Of a DNA stretch of 64,000 nt, positions 1 to 8,609 are shown piece after piece. Numbering within the stretch: the stretch's first letter is position 1; each line of letters starts with the position of its first letter. Below the pieces are notes generated by a model. It did no database searches and had not been told where the DNA came from. It saw only the letters and a program-made list of their open reading frames with translations. Source of the stretch: Streptomyces sp. ISL-1 (GTDB lineage Bacteria > Actinomycetota > Actinomycetes > Streptomycetales > Streptomycetaceae); contig NZ_JAGGOI010000004.1 of NCBI RefSeq assembly GCF_018614585.1, positions 248,001 to 312,000 on the forward strand. Reading direction: 5' to 3'. A program made the translations under genes and the position numbers.

Positions 1-155
1 ACACCACCGGGGACGGCGTGCGGCTTCACGACGCGTGTGCTGCCCTTGATGGAGTGGACGACCCACGGCACTGCCCGGGCCCGCCCTTTGCCGGGCCTTT
101 CCCCACAGGCGGTCTCCGCGCGGGAGCGGAGATCGGGCTGTGAGAAGGAGGAGCC

Positions 156-809
156 ATGTCCGACACGTCGAAAGCGGCCCGGCACCTGAGCGGCCTGCGG
201 AACGCTCGCTATGGCGAGATCCTTCTCATCTCGCCGGGCGAGGACGGTCATCTCAAGGCCGCCGTCTACAACACCTTCGGTCTCAACGACTGTCCGCCGG
301 AGCGGTGGAACGCGCTCGACCCCCGTGCGCTGGCGGAGCAGTTCCGGGTGCCGATGGTGTTCCTGAACGGACCCCGCTTCTGGACGATCGACGAGGTCAC
401 GGCGTTCGAGTGGGGGGACACCGCGATGTTCGACGGCCTGGAGGCCCGCTGTGTGGCCGAAGTCCGCATCCCCGCGGAGATCGACCTCACCGGGGCGACG
501 GCCAAGAAGTTCTACGTCGATACCACGGTGAAACGGGACACCGAGTACGTCCTGTCCAGCGGCAGACCGGTGCACGCACTGCTCGCCCCGGACGACCGGA
601 CGTACGTCCTGCAGGCGTACTCCCACACCGTGGACGACAGCCAGACGATGGACTCCCTGGCCACGCTCGGCCAACGGCTGCAACTCCCGCAAGGCTGGCA
701 GTACCGGGTCCACACTCCGGAGGACGACCTTGTCGTGCGGACGGTAGCGGGAGATGCCCATGTCGTGCAGGACGACCTGGAGAACACCTATATGCTCCTC
801 GCCCACTGA
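156..809 (+). CDS. Conserved hypothetical protein, 217 aa
   Basis: The frame opens 6 nt after an AAGGAGG ribosome binding site and shows normal streptomycete third-position GC bias. The product is soluble: I see no signal peptide or membrane segment. It is rich in beta-prone stretches and charged residues, and ends in VVQDDLENTYMLLAH. I do not recognise a family or a catalytic motif. It stands alone, facing the convergent SnoaL-like gene that ends at 952. An overlapping longer frame in another register (from 140) lacks codon bias and is rejected. Confidence 0.75.
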   Translation: MSDTSKAARHLSGLRNARYGEILLISPGEDGHLKAAVYNTFGLNDCPPERWNALDPRALAEQFRVPMVFLNGPRFWTIDEVTAFEWGDTAMFDGLEARCVAEVRIPAEIDLTGATAKKFYVDTTVKRDTEYVLSSGRPVHALLAPDDRTYVLQAYSHTVDDSQTMDSLATLGQRLQLPQGWQYRVHTPEDDLVVRTVAGDAHVVQDDLENTYMLLAH

Positions 810-951
810 GCCGGGGCCCGGCGGCGGGCGCTGGGATCCGTGGGGTTCCGTGCTGTCGGCATGCCGAGCCTTCGTCGGGCCGGCGGTGAGGCGGTGACAG
901 TGCCACCGAGGAGCGCGGCGCACTGTCGCAGGCTCCGTGGCGCGACCGACA

Positions 952-1503
952 TCACCCCGGCAGGGGACGCCGGTCGGCACCGGCCAGTTCATTGAGAGGG
1001 CCGTCGGTCAGCGTGGCGCGCTCGTCGGTCACCACCGGCAGCCGCGCCATGGTGGAGGGCTCGATGAGACCCGCCTGCCCCAGGACCGATGCCTGATCCC
1101 AGTAGATGTGCTCGCTCGCGATCAGGATGCCGTCGAACGAGACGACCGCTATGACCGCGATGCTTATCGCCCTACCCGTCGGGGCCACGCCGGGCAGGAT
1201 CCAGGGGACTTCGATGTCATGGGTGAACGAGGCCAGCATCTCCTCGACGATGCGGTCGTCACCGGTGGTCCGGGTCAGGGTCTCAAGCGTGAAGTCCTGT
1301 GGATTGCGGCCGATGAACCAGCGGCTGTAGAAGTCGCGTACGGGCTCCCTGCCGCGTGCGCCCATGGCAGTGGGCACATGGAGCACCGCTGGTGCGTCCG
1401 TCATGGTCTCCATCGTCGCGTCGACGTCGAGTGTGGTGAACTCGCTGCTGGTGTGGAGCTCCCATACGCGCTCCAGCTGCGAGCGGCCGGTGTCGGTCGT
1501 CAT
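952..1503 (-). CDS. SnoaL-like / NTF2-fold protein
   Basis: The 183-residue product has the size and pattern of a SnoaL-like NTF2-fold polyketide-cyclase-type protein: an N-terminal helix (QLERVWELHTSSEF), a stretch with VRDFYSRWFIG, and a beta-rich second half ending near HIYWDQASVL. Such folds often bind small hydrophobic ligands or act as isomerases, but nothing shows the substrate. The start is the ATG at 1503, because this codon overlaps the TGA of the upstream methyltransferase (ATGA, 1500-1503), implying translational coupling. The frame stays open further upstream, but that part has poor codon use and lies inside the methyltransferase gene. Confidence 0.8.
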   Translation of the reverse strand: MTTDTGRSQLERVWELHTSSEFTTLDVDATMETMTDAPAVLHVPTAMGARGREPVRDFYSRWFIGRNPQDFTLETLTRTTGDDRIVEEMLASFTHDIEVPWILPGVAPTGRAISIAVIAVVSFDGILIASEHIYWDQASVLGQAGLIEPSTMARLPVVTDERATLTDGPLNELAGADRRPLPG

Positions 1504-2333
1504 GGAAAGGCCTCCTCGGGTTTCCATCCCCAAGCGGTGATCAGTCCGGGCGAGAGTTCGGCGCATTCGGGCGAGTCGAGGGAACGGATGGCCGCGTCGA
1601 TCGTCGCTTCGTCGACCAGTCCGGTGTCCACGATGGTTGCCATCGCCCGGTCCCAAGTCTCCGCCCAGAAGCGGCTGATGGGGCTGCCGGGCAGCAGGGG
1701 AGGTACATGGATCTCGGCCGCGACGGAGGTGAGACCGGCGTCGCGCAGCAGTCGGGGATACTGCGGCACCCAGGCGACGTCGGTGCCGATGGTGTTTCGC
1801 AGCCCTTGCCACATCGCTCGCATGACGTCGGTGTACGGCGTACTGGGGGCGCCTGCCGTCGTCAGGTCGACGGCATCGCCGAGAACCAGCACACCGCCCG
1901 GGGCCACCAGCTCGCAGAGCTTGGTGATCATGCGACGGTAGGAGGGCAGATGCATGAGGACGAACCGCGCGTGGACCAGGCGGAACCGGCCCGGGTCGAA
2001 GTCCGGTGCGCTGATGTCGGCCTGAAGTACCCGGAGCCCGGCAGTGGGGGACGCCGCGAGGAAGCGTACGTCGCGGTCGACGGCGAGCACGGAAGCGACC
2101 CCGGCCCGGGTCAGCAGCTGCCGCGCGACTGTGCCGGTGCCCGCGCCCACGTCCAGGCAGTGCCAGCCCGGGCCGACTCCCAGCTCGCTGAGCCGGGCCA
2201 GGGTGATGGCGTCATAGGTGAGCCCGCCGAGGTCGATGCGCTCGGCCTCGCCGCTCCGCTCGGGCCTGAATACCGTCTCTCCATAGCCCGTTCGGGACGG
2301 AGACTGAGTATCTTCATGGTCGGGTTGAGGCAT
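1500..2333 (-). CDS. Class I SAM-dependent methyltransferase
   Basis: The 277-residue protein carries the Rossmann methyltransferase signature: motif I LDVGAGTGTVARQL near residues 56-69, an acidic motif II LAVDRD, and LVHARFVLMHLPSY followed by GGVLVLGDA as motifs IV and V. It most resembles UbiE/Methyltransf_25-type small-molecule methyltransferases; the substrate is unknown. I chose the ATG at 2333 because the upstream reading (to about 3434) has no coding character. The 3' end overlaps the SnoaL-like gene by 4 nt, so the two probably form one operon and may act on the same small molecule. Confidence 0.85.
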   Translation of the reverse strand: MPQPDHEDTQSPSRTGYGETVFRPERSGEAERIDLGGLTYDAITLARLSELGVGPGWHCLDVGAGTGTVARQLLTRAGVASVLAVDRDVRFLAASPTAGLRVLQADISAPDFDPGRFRLVHARFVLMHLPSYRRMITKLCELVAPGGVLVLGDAVDLTTAGAPSTPYTDVMRAMWQGLRNTIGTDVAWVPQYPRLLRDAGLTSVAAEIHVPPLLPGSPISRFWAETWDRAMATIVDTGLVDEATIDAAIRSLDSPECAELSPGLITAWGWKPEEAFP

Positions 2334-2800
2334 GTACGCGTCACCACCACCCAATCTCGGGGCGTCGCGCGAGCGGGATGCTGCCGGGCGGGGGGACAAG
2401 GGCAGCGGCCCGACTCGTACTCCTTCAGTATGACCGTTGGGACCGGTCGCTTCCTGTCGCGCCGGGACCGGTGACCTGACCGACGAACGCCGGCACACAG
2501 CGATCGGCTGCTGTTCTTCACCGGCCATGGCATCACCGTCGAGCGAGACCGCAGGCGCCTCCGCTCCCGAAGGCACCCGCACCGCCGAGAAGTGGTCGGA
2601 CCACTCCCGGCCGGCCTCCATCACGGTCAGCGGCAAGACCACTGGCGCCCACCCGGCGGATCGGGCCGCCTGTGATCGACGACGTGCCGGCCGGGCCGGC
2701 CGCGGCCAAGACCCGCGGTCCGGCCCCCCGTCAAGGTCAACGCGGTGCTGCTGCGGGGGCGTGCCGTCGTCGCAACACTTGCAGCGCCTCGACGAGTTCC
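2334..2800. other. 467-bp gap without a convincing gene
   Basis: Open frames exist on both strands but none has a start with a ribosome binding site and sustained codon bias. On the minus strand a short piece (VMEAGREWSDHFSAVRVPSG, about 2570-2630) has protein-like composition and may be a remnant of a decayed gene. The promoter for the methyltransferase should lie just upstream of 2333. Confidence 0.4.
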
Positions 2801-3676
2801 TCACCGGGCTCCCATGAGGCCTGCGGTCTGTCCGCGGCCGCCGCGCCCGTCCGGTAGCGCGAGCACGGCGAACGCCCGGTCCGCCGCGCCTCCGCGCCGT
2901 ACGACCAGGAGCGCGACGAGGAGGGCGGCAGCCGGGACGCCGAGCCACCAGCCCAGCAGGTGCACCAGGACCGAGGCGGCCACGGCTGCGCCGAGTGCCA
3001 CCACGAATACCGCCCCCAGCACGGCGGCGAGGATACGCAGCTGGCTCGGGACCGGTGCCGCGTCGCCCGCCTCGCGCTGCCCGGACCGGATCCAGGACAC
3101 CATCAGTGCCAGCATCACAGGGACGAGCACGACCCCCATTCCGTACAGGGTGAGCGCGACGGGTGAGGTGAGCCAGTCCGCCATGCGCGACAGCGCCTCC
3201 CTCGTGCCCGGTTGCCCCGGCCAGGCCGCGAACGTGTCCCGGTCCGCGGAGAAGAACCGCTGGTACCCACGGCCGTCCCAGCCGTGGACGAGGATGAAGA
3301 ACATACCGGCGTATCCGATGCCCGCTTGCAGATAGGCCGCGTACACCCGGCCGGCGGCGATGAGCCGCTCGGCGACCCAGAAGCCGAGAACACCCTGACT
3401 CACGTTCGTCGCCGCGAACAGCGCGACGAGCCACGCGGGCAGCGCCCCGTGCCCGTCAGCGACCTGCATCGTCTCCCAGTCCGGAAAGCCCCACAGCAGC
3501 CATGCTCCGCTGGGTGCGAACAGGACCGCGCAGTAGAGGACGGCACCCATCAGGTAGGGATTGGACCACCGACTGCCCTGCTCCGCACGGGCGTTGCGGG
3601 CCGTGAGCTGACGGGCGGCGGCTGTCGCGAAGCTCGCGCCTATCCCGTACGACCAGAAAACATCGACCTGGACCAT
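2801..3676 (-). CDS. Polytopic membrane protein of unknown family
   Basis: This 291-residue protein has about six or seven hydrophobic segments (for example LMGAVLYCAVLFAPSGAWLLW, ALPAWLVALFAATNV, VALTLYGMGVVLVPVMLALM, ILAAVLGAVFVVALG) and a short basic tail. No transport or enzyme motif is recognisable. The ATG at 3676 is chosen because it follows GGAAGGAG at good spacing; an in-frame start at 3742 would read through the operator. A perfect palindrome (3691-3708) sits 15 nt upstream, and a near-identical site lies before the adjacent TetR gene, so this protein is very probably the regulated target of that TetR. Confidence 0.8.
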   Translation of the reverse strand: MVQVDVFWSYGIGASFATAAARQLTARNARAEQGSRWSNPYLMGAVLYCAVLFAPSGAWLLWGFPDWETMQVADGHGALPAWLVALFAATNVSQGVLGFWVAERLIAAGRVYAAYLQAGIGYAGMFFILVHGWDGRGYQRFFSADRDTFAAWPGQPGTREALSRMADWLTSPVALTLYGMGVVLVPVMLALMVSWIRSGQREAGDAAPVPSQLRILAAVLGAVFVVALGAAVAASVLVHLLGWWLGVPAAALLVALLVVRRGGAADRAFAVLALPDGRGGRGQTAGLMGAR

Positions 3677-3690
3677 CGTGCTCTCCTTCC

Positions 3691-3708
3691 GGAATGACAC
3701 GTCATTCC
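3691..3708. promoter_or_regulatory. Probable TetR operator, target gene
   Basis: GGAATGACACGTCATTCC is a perfect inverted repeat of 8-nt arms around a 2-nt centre. It lies 15 nt upstream of the membrane protein start, between the promoter and the ribosome binding site. The same 18-mer recurs in reverse orientation, 17 of 18 bases identical, at 4374-4391 before the TetR gene. The pairing is seen directly; that TetR binds it is inference. Confidence 0.8.
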
Positions 3709-3751
3709 GTTCTCGAGGCAAAGAAATGAGCGGTCCTTGCAAACCTGCGGC

Positions 3752-4354
3752 TCAGGAGGAACCGAGGCCGTCGAACATGAGCGTTTCCACCGTGCGGATC
3801 CATGGATCACGCATGGCTTGAGGGTCCTGAGCGTGCAGCAGCCGCACCGCTCCGGTCAGGATCATTCCGTTCACGGCGAGGCCGACGACATGGGCGTCGA
3901 GGTCACGCCGGAGAAATCCGCGGTCCTGGCCGTTGTGGATGAAGGCGGCGGTGTACTGAGCCGCCGCCTCCATGGCCCTGCCGGCAAGCTCCGGCTCGGC
4001 GCGGTCGATCGCGATGGCGTCGTAGAAGAGAATGCGGCACAGCGCCGGTTCCGCCACCACGAGGTCGAAGAGCTTGTGGCCGATGCGCCCGACCTGTTCC
4101 CGGTACTGCTCGAGCGACTGACTGGAGCCGGGGTCCTCGTCGGCGATGGCGTCCATGACCTGCCCCAGGGCTCGGGCGACCACGCTGCGCGCGATGTCCT
4201 CCTTGTTCTTGAAGTACCGGTAGAAAGTGCCGTGGCCGGCGCCGAGTTCTCGGGCTATGTCGGAGATGCCTGTCGCGTGGTAGCCGCGCTCGGCGAAGAC
4301 CTTGCCGGCCGCACGCAGTATCGCGTCCCGCTTGTCCACGACGTCCTGCGGCAT
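3752..4354 (-). CDS. TetR-family transcriptional regulator
   Basis: The 200-residue protein has the typical TetR size. The N-terminal helix-turn-helix reads RDAILRAAGKVFAERGYH then ISDIARELGAGHGTFYRYF, followed by an all-helical ligand-binding domain in which no ligand can be predicted. It starts 20 nt downstream of the second copy of the shared operator and lies 75 nt upstream of the membrane protein gene in the same direction. I infer negative autoregulation plus control of the membrane protein. This is a classic TetR-plus-target arrangement, except that the genes are tandem rather than divergent. Confidence 0.92.
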   Translation of the reverse strand: MPQDVVDKRDAILRAAGKVFAERGYHATGISDIARELGAGHGTFYRYFKNKEDIARSVVARALGQVMDAIADEDPGSSQSLEQYREQVGRIGHKLFDLVVAEPALCRILFYDAIAIDRAEPELAGRAMEAAAQYTAAFIHNGQDRGFLRRDLDAHVVGLAVNGMILTGAVRLLHAQDPQAMRDPWIRTVETLMFDGLGSS

Positions 4355-4373
4355 GACCAGCCCCTCTCCCCGC

Positions 4374-4391
4374 GGAATGACGTGTCATTCT
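4374..4391. promoter_or_regulatory. Probable TetR operator, autoregulatory copy
   Basis: GGAATGACGTGTCATTCT is the reverse complement of the operator at 3691-3708 with one terminal mismatch. It ends 20 nt before the TetR start codon, where binding would block transcription. Confidence 0.78.
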
Positions 4392-4614
4392 GGAACCGGA
4401 CGACAACTCCCGTCAATACCAAGGGAGTAGCGAGGCAGGGACCTTCGCAACGGCGATGTCTCATGCCGATCAGCGGGGGCCGACGACGCGTCAGCATGCG
4501 GCGCCCTGCCCCGGTGATCCCGGGCAGGGCGCAGCCCGTGACGGCCACGAGGGCCGCGGCGCGTGCGGCCGCCGCGCCTTCGCGGGCCCGTCGCGCGCAT
4601 GTCCGTTACGGAGT

Positions 4615-4632
4615 CCGGGTGACGTCACCCGG
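4615..4632 (-). terminator. Palindrome over the PfpI-gene stop codon
   Basis: CCGGGTGACGTCACCCGG is an 18-bp perfect palindrome covering the TGA of the DJ-1/PfpI gene. As RNA it can fold as a 7-bp stem with an ACGT loop. It may be a weak terminator or a protein-binding site; there is no T-run. Confidence 0.4.
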
Positions 4633-5401
4633 GCAGCTCAGCACCTGTTGAGTCCCATTCGTGCAGGAGCTTCAGAAAGCGGCGGGCGAAGAGGTAGGCG
4701 TCTCCCGGCCAGCGGGATGAGAGGTAATTGCGGTCCTGGACAACGAATGCGTGTGTGTCGTCGGTTGCGGTGCCGCGTGCGGTCAGGACTCGGGGCCCCC
4801 GCTCGAACCGCGCGCCAGGATCGGCAAGCGCGGCTCTGACCTCGTCCTCGACGTAGACCGGGTACGTGCGGTAGTAGCGTCCGAGGCGCCAGGCGGTGGT
4901 GAGATAGGCCGAGCGTTCCATGTACTTCGGCAGGCAGGTCGTACGACGGTTCGCCAGGACGCTCAGGCCGTTGGCGATGTCGTGGGAACGGGCCAGTACG
5001 AGCACTCCGTGACAGATCGCCCCGACCGGCCGACCGAGGGCCCAGAAGCGCGCGACCTGCTCCTGCAGGACCGGTGAGCCCAGGTACTGCCGCATCCCTG
5101 GCGCGTGCCCACCGGGCAGGATCAGCCCGTCGAAGGCCGTCACGTCCACATCCGCCCATGCCACGGTCCCTGCGAACTCCTCAGACCGGGTGAGATCGGC
5201 GTAGAACTCCTTGGCTTCGCTCGCGGCGCCGAGTTGCCCGAAGAGCACCCCGGTCAGCAGTCGCGGGTCCGCGGCGGGCAGCGTATTGGCGCGCTCGGTG
5301 GCGAACACGACCTGGTGCCTGGCATCGGTGAGGATCCGCCATGGCACGGCCACTTCGGTGACGTCGAAATCGCGGTCGGGAACCGGCATCAGCACGCGCA
5401 T
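4625..5401 (-). CDS. DJ-1/PfpI-family protein
   Basis: The 258-residue protein fits the DJ-1/PfpI (class I glutamine amidotransferase-like) superfamily. FDGLILPGGHAPGMRQYLG is the glycine-rich loop, and GAICHGVLVLARS is the nucleophile elbow with the conserved Cys at residue 130 followed by His. Members are glyoxalases, deglycases, chaperones or regulators; the HchA/Hsp31-like spacing suggests a stress role, but the precise activity is not visible. The start is the ATG at 5401; a TTG immediately before it is also possible, and an in-frame stop lies just upstream. No clear Shine-Dalgarno is seen. It appears to be monocistronic, upstream of the TetR gene. Confidence 0.85.
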   Translation of the reverse strand: MRVLMPVPDRDFDVTEVAVPWRILTDARHQVVFATERANTLPAADPRLLTGVLFGQLGAASEAKEFYADLTRSEEFAGTVAWADVDVTAFDGLILPGGHAPGMRQYLGSPVLQEQVARFWALGRPVGAICHGVLVLARSHDIANGLSVLANRRTTCLPKYMERSAYLTTAWRLGRYYRTYPVYVEDEVRAALADPGARFERGPRVLTARGTATDDTHAFVVQDRNYLSSRWPGDAYLFARRFLKLLHEWDSTGAELPG

Positions 5402-5434
5402 CAATGCATCATCGCAGGCGTTTCACACGGGTGC

Positions 5435-5698
5435 TCATTTCCTTGCCAGGAGTGCGAAGAGCAGCGAGATGCGCGGGGCGCTGTCGGTCAGGCGCCACCA
5501 GCCGCCCGGGGTGCGGGTCATCTCCGGCCACCGGGGCCAGGGGAGTTCATCGCTTTCGCGCAGCCTCGTGATGTGCAGGCCCGCCGTGACGAGGGCGTTG
5601 ATCACCTCGTCGAGGCCGTGCATCCACTCGAAGCCTTCAGTTGCGCCTTGGACGGCAGGGCCGTCGGCGTACGTGTACGTCGAGTCGCGTGCCGCTTT
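5435..5698 (-). pseudogene. C-terminal remnant of a SAM methyltransferase
   Basis: About 87 residues and a stop codon read like the last third of a class I methyltransferase of the type ending in YTYADGP..., EWMHGLDEVINALVTAG..., WWRL...PLLFALLARK. No catalytic Rossmann portion exists upstream: the frame runs into the kdpC terminator hairpin and then antisense to kdpC. There is no start codon with a ribosome binding site. It is therefore a truncated relic, probably left when the 5' part was deleted up to the kdp locus. Confidence 0.7.
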
Positions 5699-5733
5699 CT
5701 GTCGTGCCCCGAGAAGCGTGTCGTCATGAACTG

Positions 5734-5784
5734 GGGCGGGAGTCCGAGGACCGAAGAGATGCTTCGGTCCTCGGACTCCCGCCC
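5734..5784 (-). terminator. Perfect 23-bp hairpin downstream of kdpC
   Basis: Left arm 5734-5756 and right arm 5762-5784 are perfectly complementary over 23 bp around the loop AGATG. It starts 16 nt after the kdpC stop codon and most likely terminates the kdp operon; no T-tract follows, as is usual in streptomycetes. Confidence 0.85.
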
Positions 5785-5799
5785 GCCGGCGTAAGACGA

Positions 5800-6465
5800 T
5801 CACTTCTCGGTGAGTTCCTTGAGTGCGATGTTGAGGTTGAGGACGTTGACCGTGGGCTCGCCGATGAAGCCGAGGGTCCGGCCGTCGGTGTTCTGCTCGA
5901 CGAGCTTCTCGACCTGCTTGACGTCGAGGTTGTTCTTCTCGGCGACCCGGTGCACCTGGAGCTTCGCGTACGCCGGGGAGATGTCCGGGTCCAGGCCGGA
6001 GCCGGAGGAGGTGACGGCGTCGGCCGGCACCTCGGAGGACTTGACCTTGTAGGTGGGCGTGGAGTTGTCGTTGACCACGGCGGCCTTGGCGTCTGTGACC
6101 CACTTGATCAGTTCCGGGTTGTCGCCGGACCTGTTGGTCGCGCCGGACAGGATCAGCTTGTACTGGGTGTTGACGCTGTTGGTGCCCAGGCCGTTGGAGG
6201 GGCGCGGCTGGAACCACTTCAGGTCCGGCGCGGGGGCCTCCTCGCCCTTCTTCAGCGGCAGGTTGTAGGTCTGGCCGATGAGTTCGGAACCGACGACCCT
6301 GCCGCCGGACTTGATCTCGGAACCGTTGGCCTTGTTGTTGAACAGGGCCTGCGCGACACCGGTGACGGCGAGCGGGTAGAGGACCCCCGTGATGACGGTG
6401 AGAACGAGGAGGGCGCGGAGTCCGGCGCCGATCAGCCGTGTCGTGTTGCTGAGAGAGTTGTTCAT
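5800..6465 (-). CDS. kdpC: Potassium-transporting ATPase subunit C
   Basis: KdpC is the small single-span subunit of the high-affinity KdpFABC potassium pump. The 221-residue product has one N-terminal membrane helix (LRALLVLTVITGVLYPLAVTG) and the family hallmarks GSELIGQ, WFQPRPS, TSSGSGLDPDISPAYA and GEPTVNVLNLNIALKEL. It begins 5 nt after the kdpB stop and is the last gene of the operon, followed by a strong hairpin. Confidence 0.97.
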   Translation of the reverse strand: MNNSLSNTTRLIGAGLRALLVLTVITGVLYPLAVTGVAQALFNNKANGSEIKSGGRVVGSELIGQTYNLPLKKGEEAPAPDLKWFQPRPSNGLGTNSVNTQYKLILSGATNRSGDNPELIKWVTDAKAAVVNDNSTPTYKVKSSEVPADAVTSSGSGLDPDISPAYAKLQVHRVAEKNNLDVKQVEKLVEQNTDGRTLGFIGEPTVNVLNLNIALKELTEK

Positions 6466-6470
6466 GGCGA

Positions 6471-8609
6471 TCAGCCGATTCCGGGGATGAGGGAGATGAG
6501 CAGGTCGATGAGCTTGATGCCGATGAACGGGGCGATCAGGCCGCCCAGGCCGTAGATCCCGAGGTTGCGGCGGAGCATCTTGTCGGCGCTGGTCGGCCGG
6601 TACCGCACACCCTTCAGGGCGAGCGGCACCAGCGCGATGATGATCAGCGCGTTGAAGATGACGGCCGACAGGATCGCCGACTCGGGCGAGGACAGGTCCA
6701 TGATGTTGAGCTTGTCCAGGCCCGGATAGACCACCGCGAACATCGCCGGGATGATCGCGAAGTACTTCGCGACATCGTTGGCGATCGAGAAGGTCGTCAA
6801 CGCACCCCGGGTGATCAGCAGTTGCTTGCCGATCTCGACGATCTCGATCAGCTTGGTGGGGTTGGAGTCCAGGTCCACCATGTTCCCGGCCTCCTTGGCG
6901 GCCGAGGTACCGGTGTTCATCGCCACGCCGACGTCCGCCTGCGCCAGCGCCGGGGCGTCGTTGGTGCCGTCACCGGTCATCGCGACGAGCTTGCCGCCGG
7001 CCTGCTCACGCTTGATCAGCGCCATCTTGTCCTCGGGCGTGGCCTCGGCGAGGAAGTCGTCCACGCCCGCCTCCTCCGCGATGGCACGCGCGGTCAGCGG
7101 GTTGTCACCCGTGATCATGACGGTCTTGATGCCCATCCGGCGCAGCTCGTCGAACCGCTCCCGCATGCCGTCCTTGACGACGTCCTTGAGGTGGATGACA
7201 CCCAGAACGCGGGCACCGTCGGCGTCCTCGACGGCAACGAGCAACGGCGTACCGCCCGCCTGCGAGATCTTGTTGGCGGTCGTGTCGGCGTCCTCGATGA
7301 CGCTGCCGCCGCGCTCGGTGACCCACCTGATGACCGAACCGGCCGCGCCCTTACGGACCTTGCGCCCGTCCACGTCCACGCCCGACATACGGGTCTGGGC
7401 GGTGAAGGCAACCCAATCGGCCTGCGAGAGCTCGCCCTGGTGGCGCTCGCGCAGCCCGTACTTCTCCTTCGCCAGTACGACGATGGAGCGGCCCTCCGGG
7501 GTCTCGTCCGCCAGCGACGAAAGCTGCGCGGCGTCCGCCAGCTCGGCCTCGGTGACACCCGTGACCGGGACGAACTCGGCGGCCTGACGATTGCCGAGGG
7601 TGATCGTGCCGGTCTTGTCGAGCAGCAGCGTCGACACATCGCCCGCGGCTTCGACCGCGCGGCCCGACATCGCCAGTACGTTGCGCTGCACCAGCCGGTC
7701 CATACCGGCGATGCCTATCGCGGACAGCAGCGCGCCGATGGTCGTCGGGATCAGGCAGACCAGCAGAGCGACCAACACGATCATGGTCTGCTCCTGGCCC
7801 GCGTACTTCGCGAACGGCTGCAGGGTCACGACCGCGAGCAGGAAAACGATGGTCAGCGAGGCGAGCAGAATGTTCAGCGCGATCTCGTTGGGCGTCTTCT
7901 GCCGGGCCGCACCCTCCACGAGGGCGATCATCCGGTCGATGAACGTCTCGCCCGGCTTCGTCGTGATCCTGATGACGATCCGGTCGGAGAGCACCTTCGT
8001 ACCGCCGGTGACCGCGCTGCGGTCGCCGCCCGACTCGCGGATGACCGGGGCCGATTCGCCGGTGATGGCCGACTCGTCGACCGACGCCACACCCTCGACG
8101 ACGTCACCGTCGCCGGGGATGATGTCACCGGCCTCGCAGACCACCAGGTCGCCGATGCGCAGCTCGGTGCCCGGCACCCGCTCCTCGGCCTTCCCCATGA
8201 GCCGTCGCGCGACCGTGTCGGTCTTGGCCTTGCGCAGGGTGTCGGCCTGCGCCTTGCCGCGGCCCTCGGCCACCGCCTCCGCCAGGTTGGCGAAGATCGT
8301 GGTCAGCCACAGCCAGGCGGCGATCGCCCAGCCGAACCAGTCGGTCGGGTCCTTGATGGCGAAGATCGTGGTCAGCACAGAACCGACCAGGACCACGAAC
8401 ATCACAGGCGACTTGATCATCACCCGCGGGTCGAGCTTCTTGACGGCGTCCGGGAAGGACTTGAGCAACTGCTTGGGGTCGAACAGACCCCCGCCGACGC
8501 GGGCAGCGTCAGTCTTGTGACCGGTGGGCACATCGGAGTGCGGTGCCCGGGTCGGAGTGGCGGTGGACATGGAGCCGGGCTCCTCGAGCTTCTTCGTTTC
8601 GGGGGTCAT
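6471..8609 (-). CDS. kdpB: Potassium-transporting P-type ATPase subunit B
   Basis: KdpB is the P-type ATPase that energises K+ uptake through KdpA. The 712-residue product shows the actuator loop TGES (residues 183-186), the phosphorylation motif DKTGT with the acceptor Asp at 331, and the hinge motif [20 protein letters not shown]. The N-terminus is about 30 residues longer than enterobacterial KdpB and is rich in Pro/Thr/Ser. The ATG at 8609 overlaps the kdpA stop codon (ATGA), which supports this start over the in-frame ATG 14 codons later. Confidence 0.97.
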   Translation of the reverse strand: MTPETKKLEEPGSMSTATPTRAPHSDVPTGHKTDAARVGGGLFDPKQLLKSFPDAVKKLDPRVMIKSPVMFVVLVGSVLTTIFAIKDPTDWFGWAIAAWLWLTTIFANLAEAVAEGRGKAQADTLRKAKTDTVARRLMGKAEERVPGTELRIGDLVVCEAGDIIPGDGDVVEGVASVDESAITGESAPVIRESGGDRSAVTGGTKVLSDRIVIRITTKPGETFIDRMIALVEGAARQKTPNEIALNILLASLTIVFLLAVVTLQPFAKYAGQEQTMIVLVALLVCLIPTTIGALLSAIGIAGMDRLVQRNVLAMSGRAVEAAGDVSTLLLDKTGTITLGNRQAAEFVPVTGVTEAELADAAQLSSLADETPEGRSIVVLAKEKYGLRERHQGELSQADWVAFTAQTRMSGVDVDGRKVRKGAAGSVIRWVTERGGSVIEDADTTANKISQAGGTPLLVAVEDADGARVLGVIHLKDVVKDGMRERFDELRRMGIKTVMITGDNPLTARAIAEEAGVDDFLAEATPEDKMALIKREQAGGKLVAMTGDGTNDAPALAQADVGVAMNTGTSAAKEAGNMVDLDSNPTKLIEIVEIGKQLLITRGALTTFSIANDVAKYFAIIPAMFAVVYPGLDKLNIMDLSSPESAILSAVIFNALIIIALVPLALKGVRYRPTSADKMLRRNLGIYGLGGLIAPFIGIKLIDLLISLIPGIG

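Noticed and set aside
1..155. Gene or RNA at the left edge
   Set aside because: The first 140 bases contain no frame with codon bias. The GC-rich stretch at about 76-101 could be part of a terminator of a gene outside the window but pairs poorly.
1500..3434. Single 644-codon minus-strand protein
   Set aside because: Only the part from 2333 downward is coding (methyltransferase). The upstream part is antisense or out of register to the membrane-protein gene and intergenic DNA.
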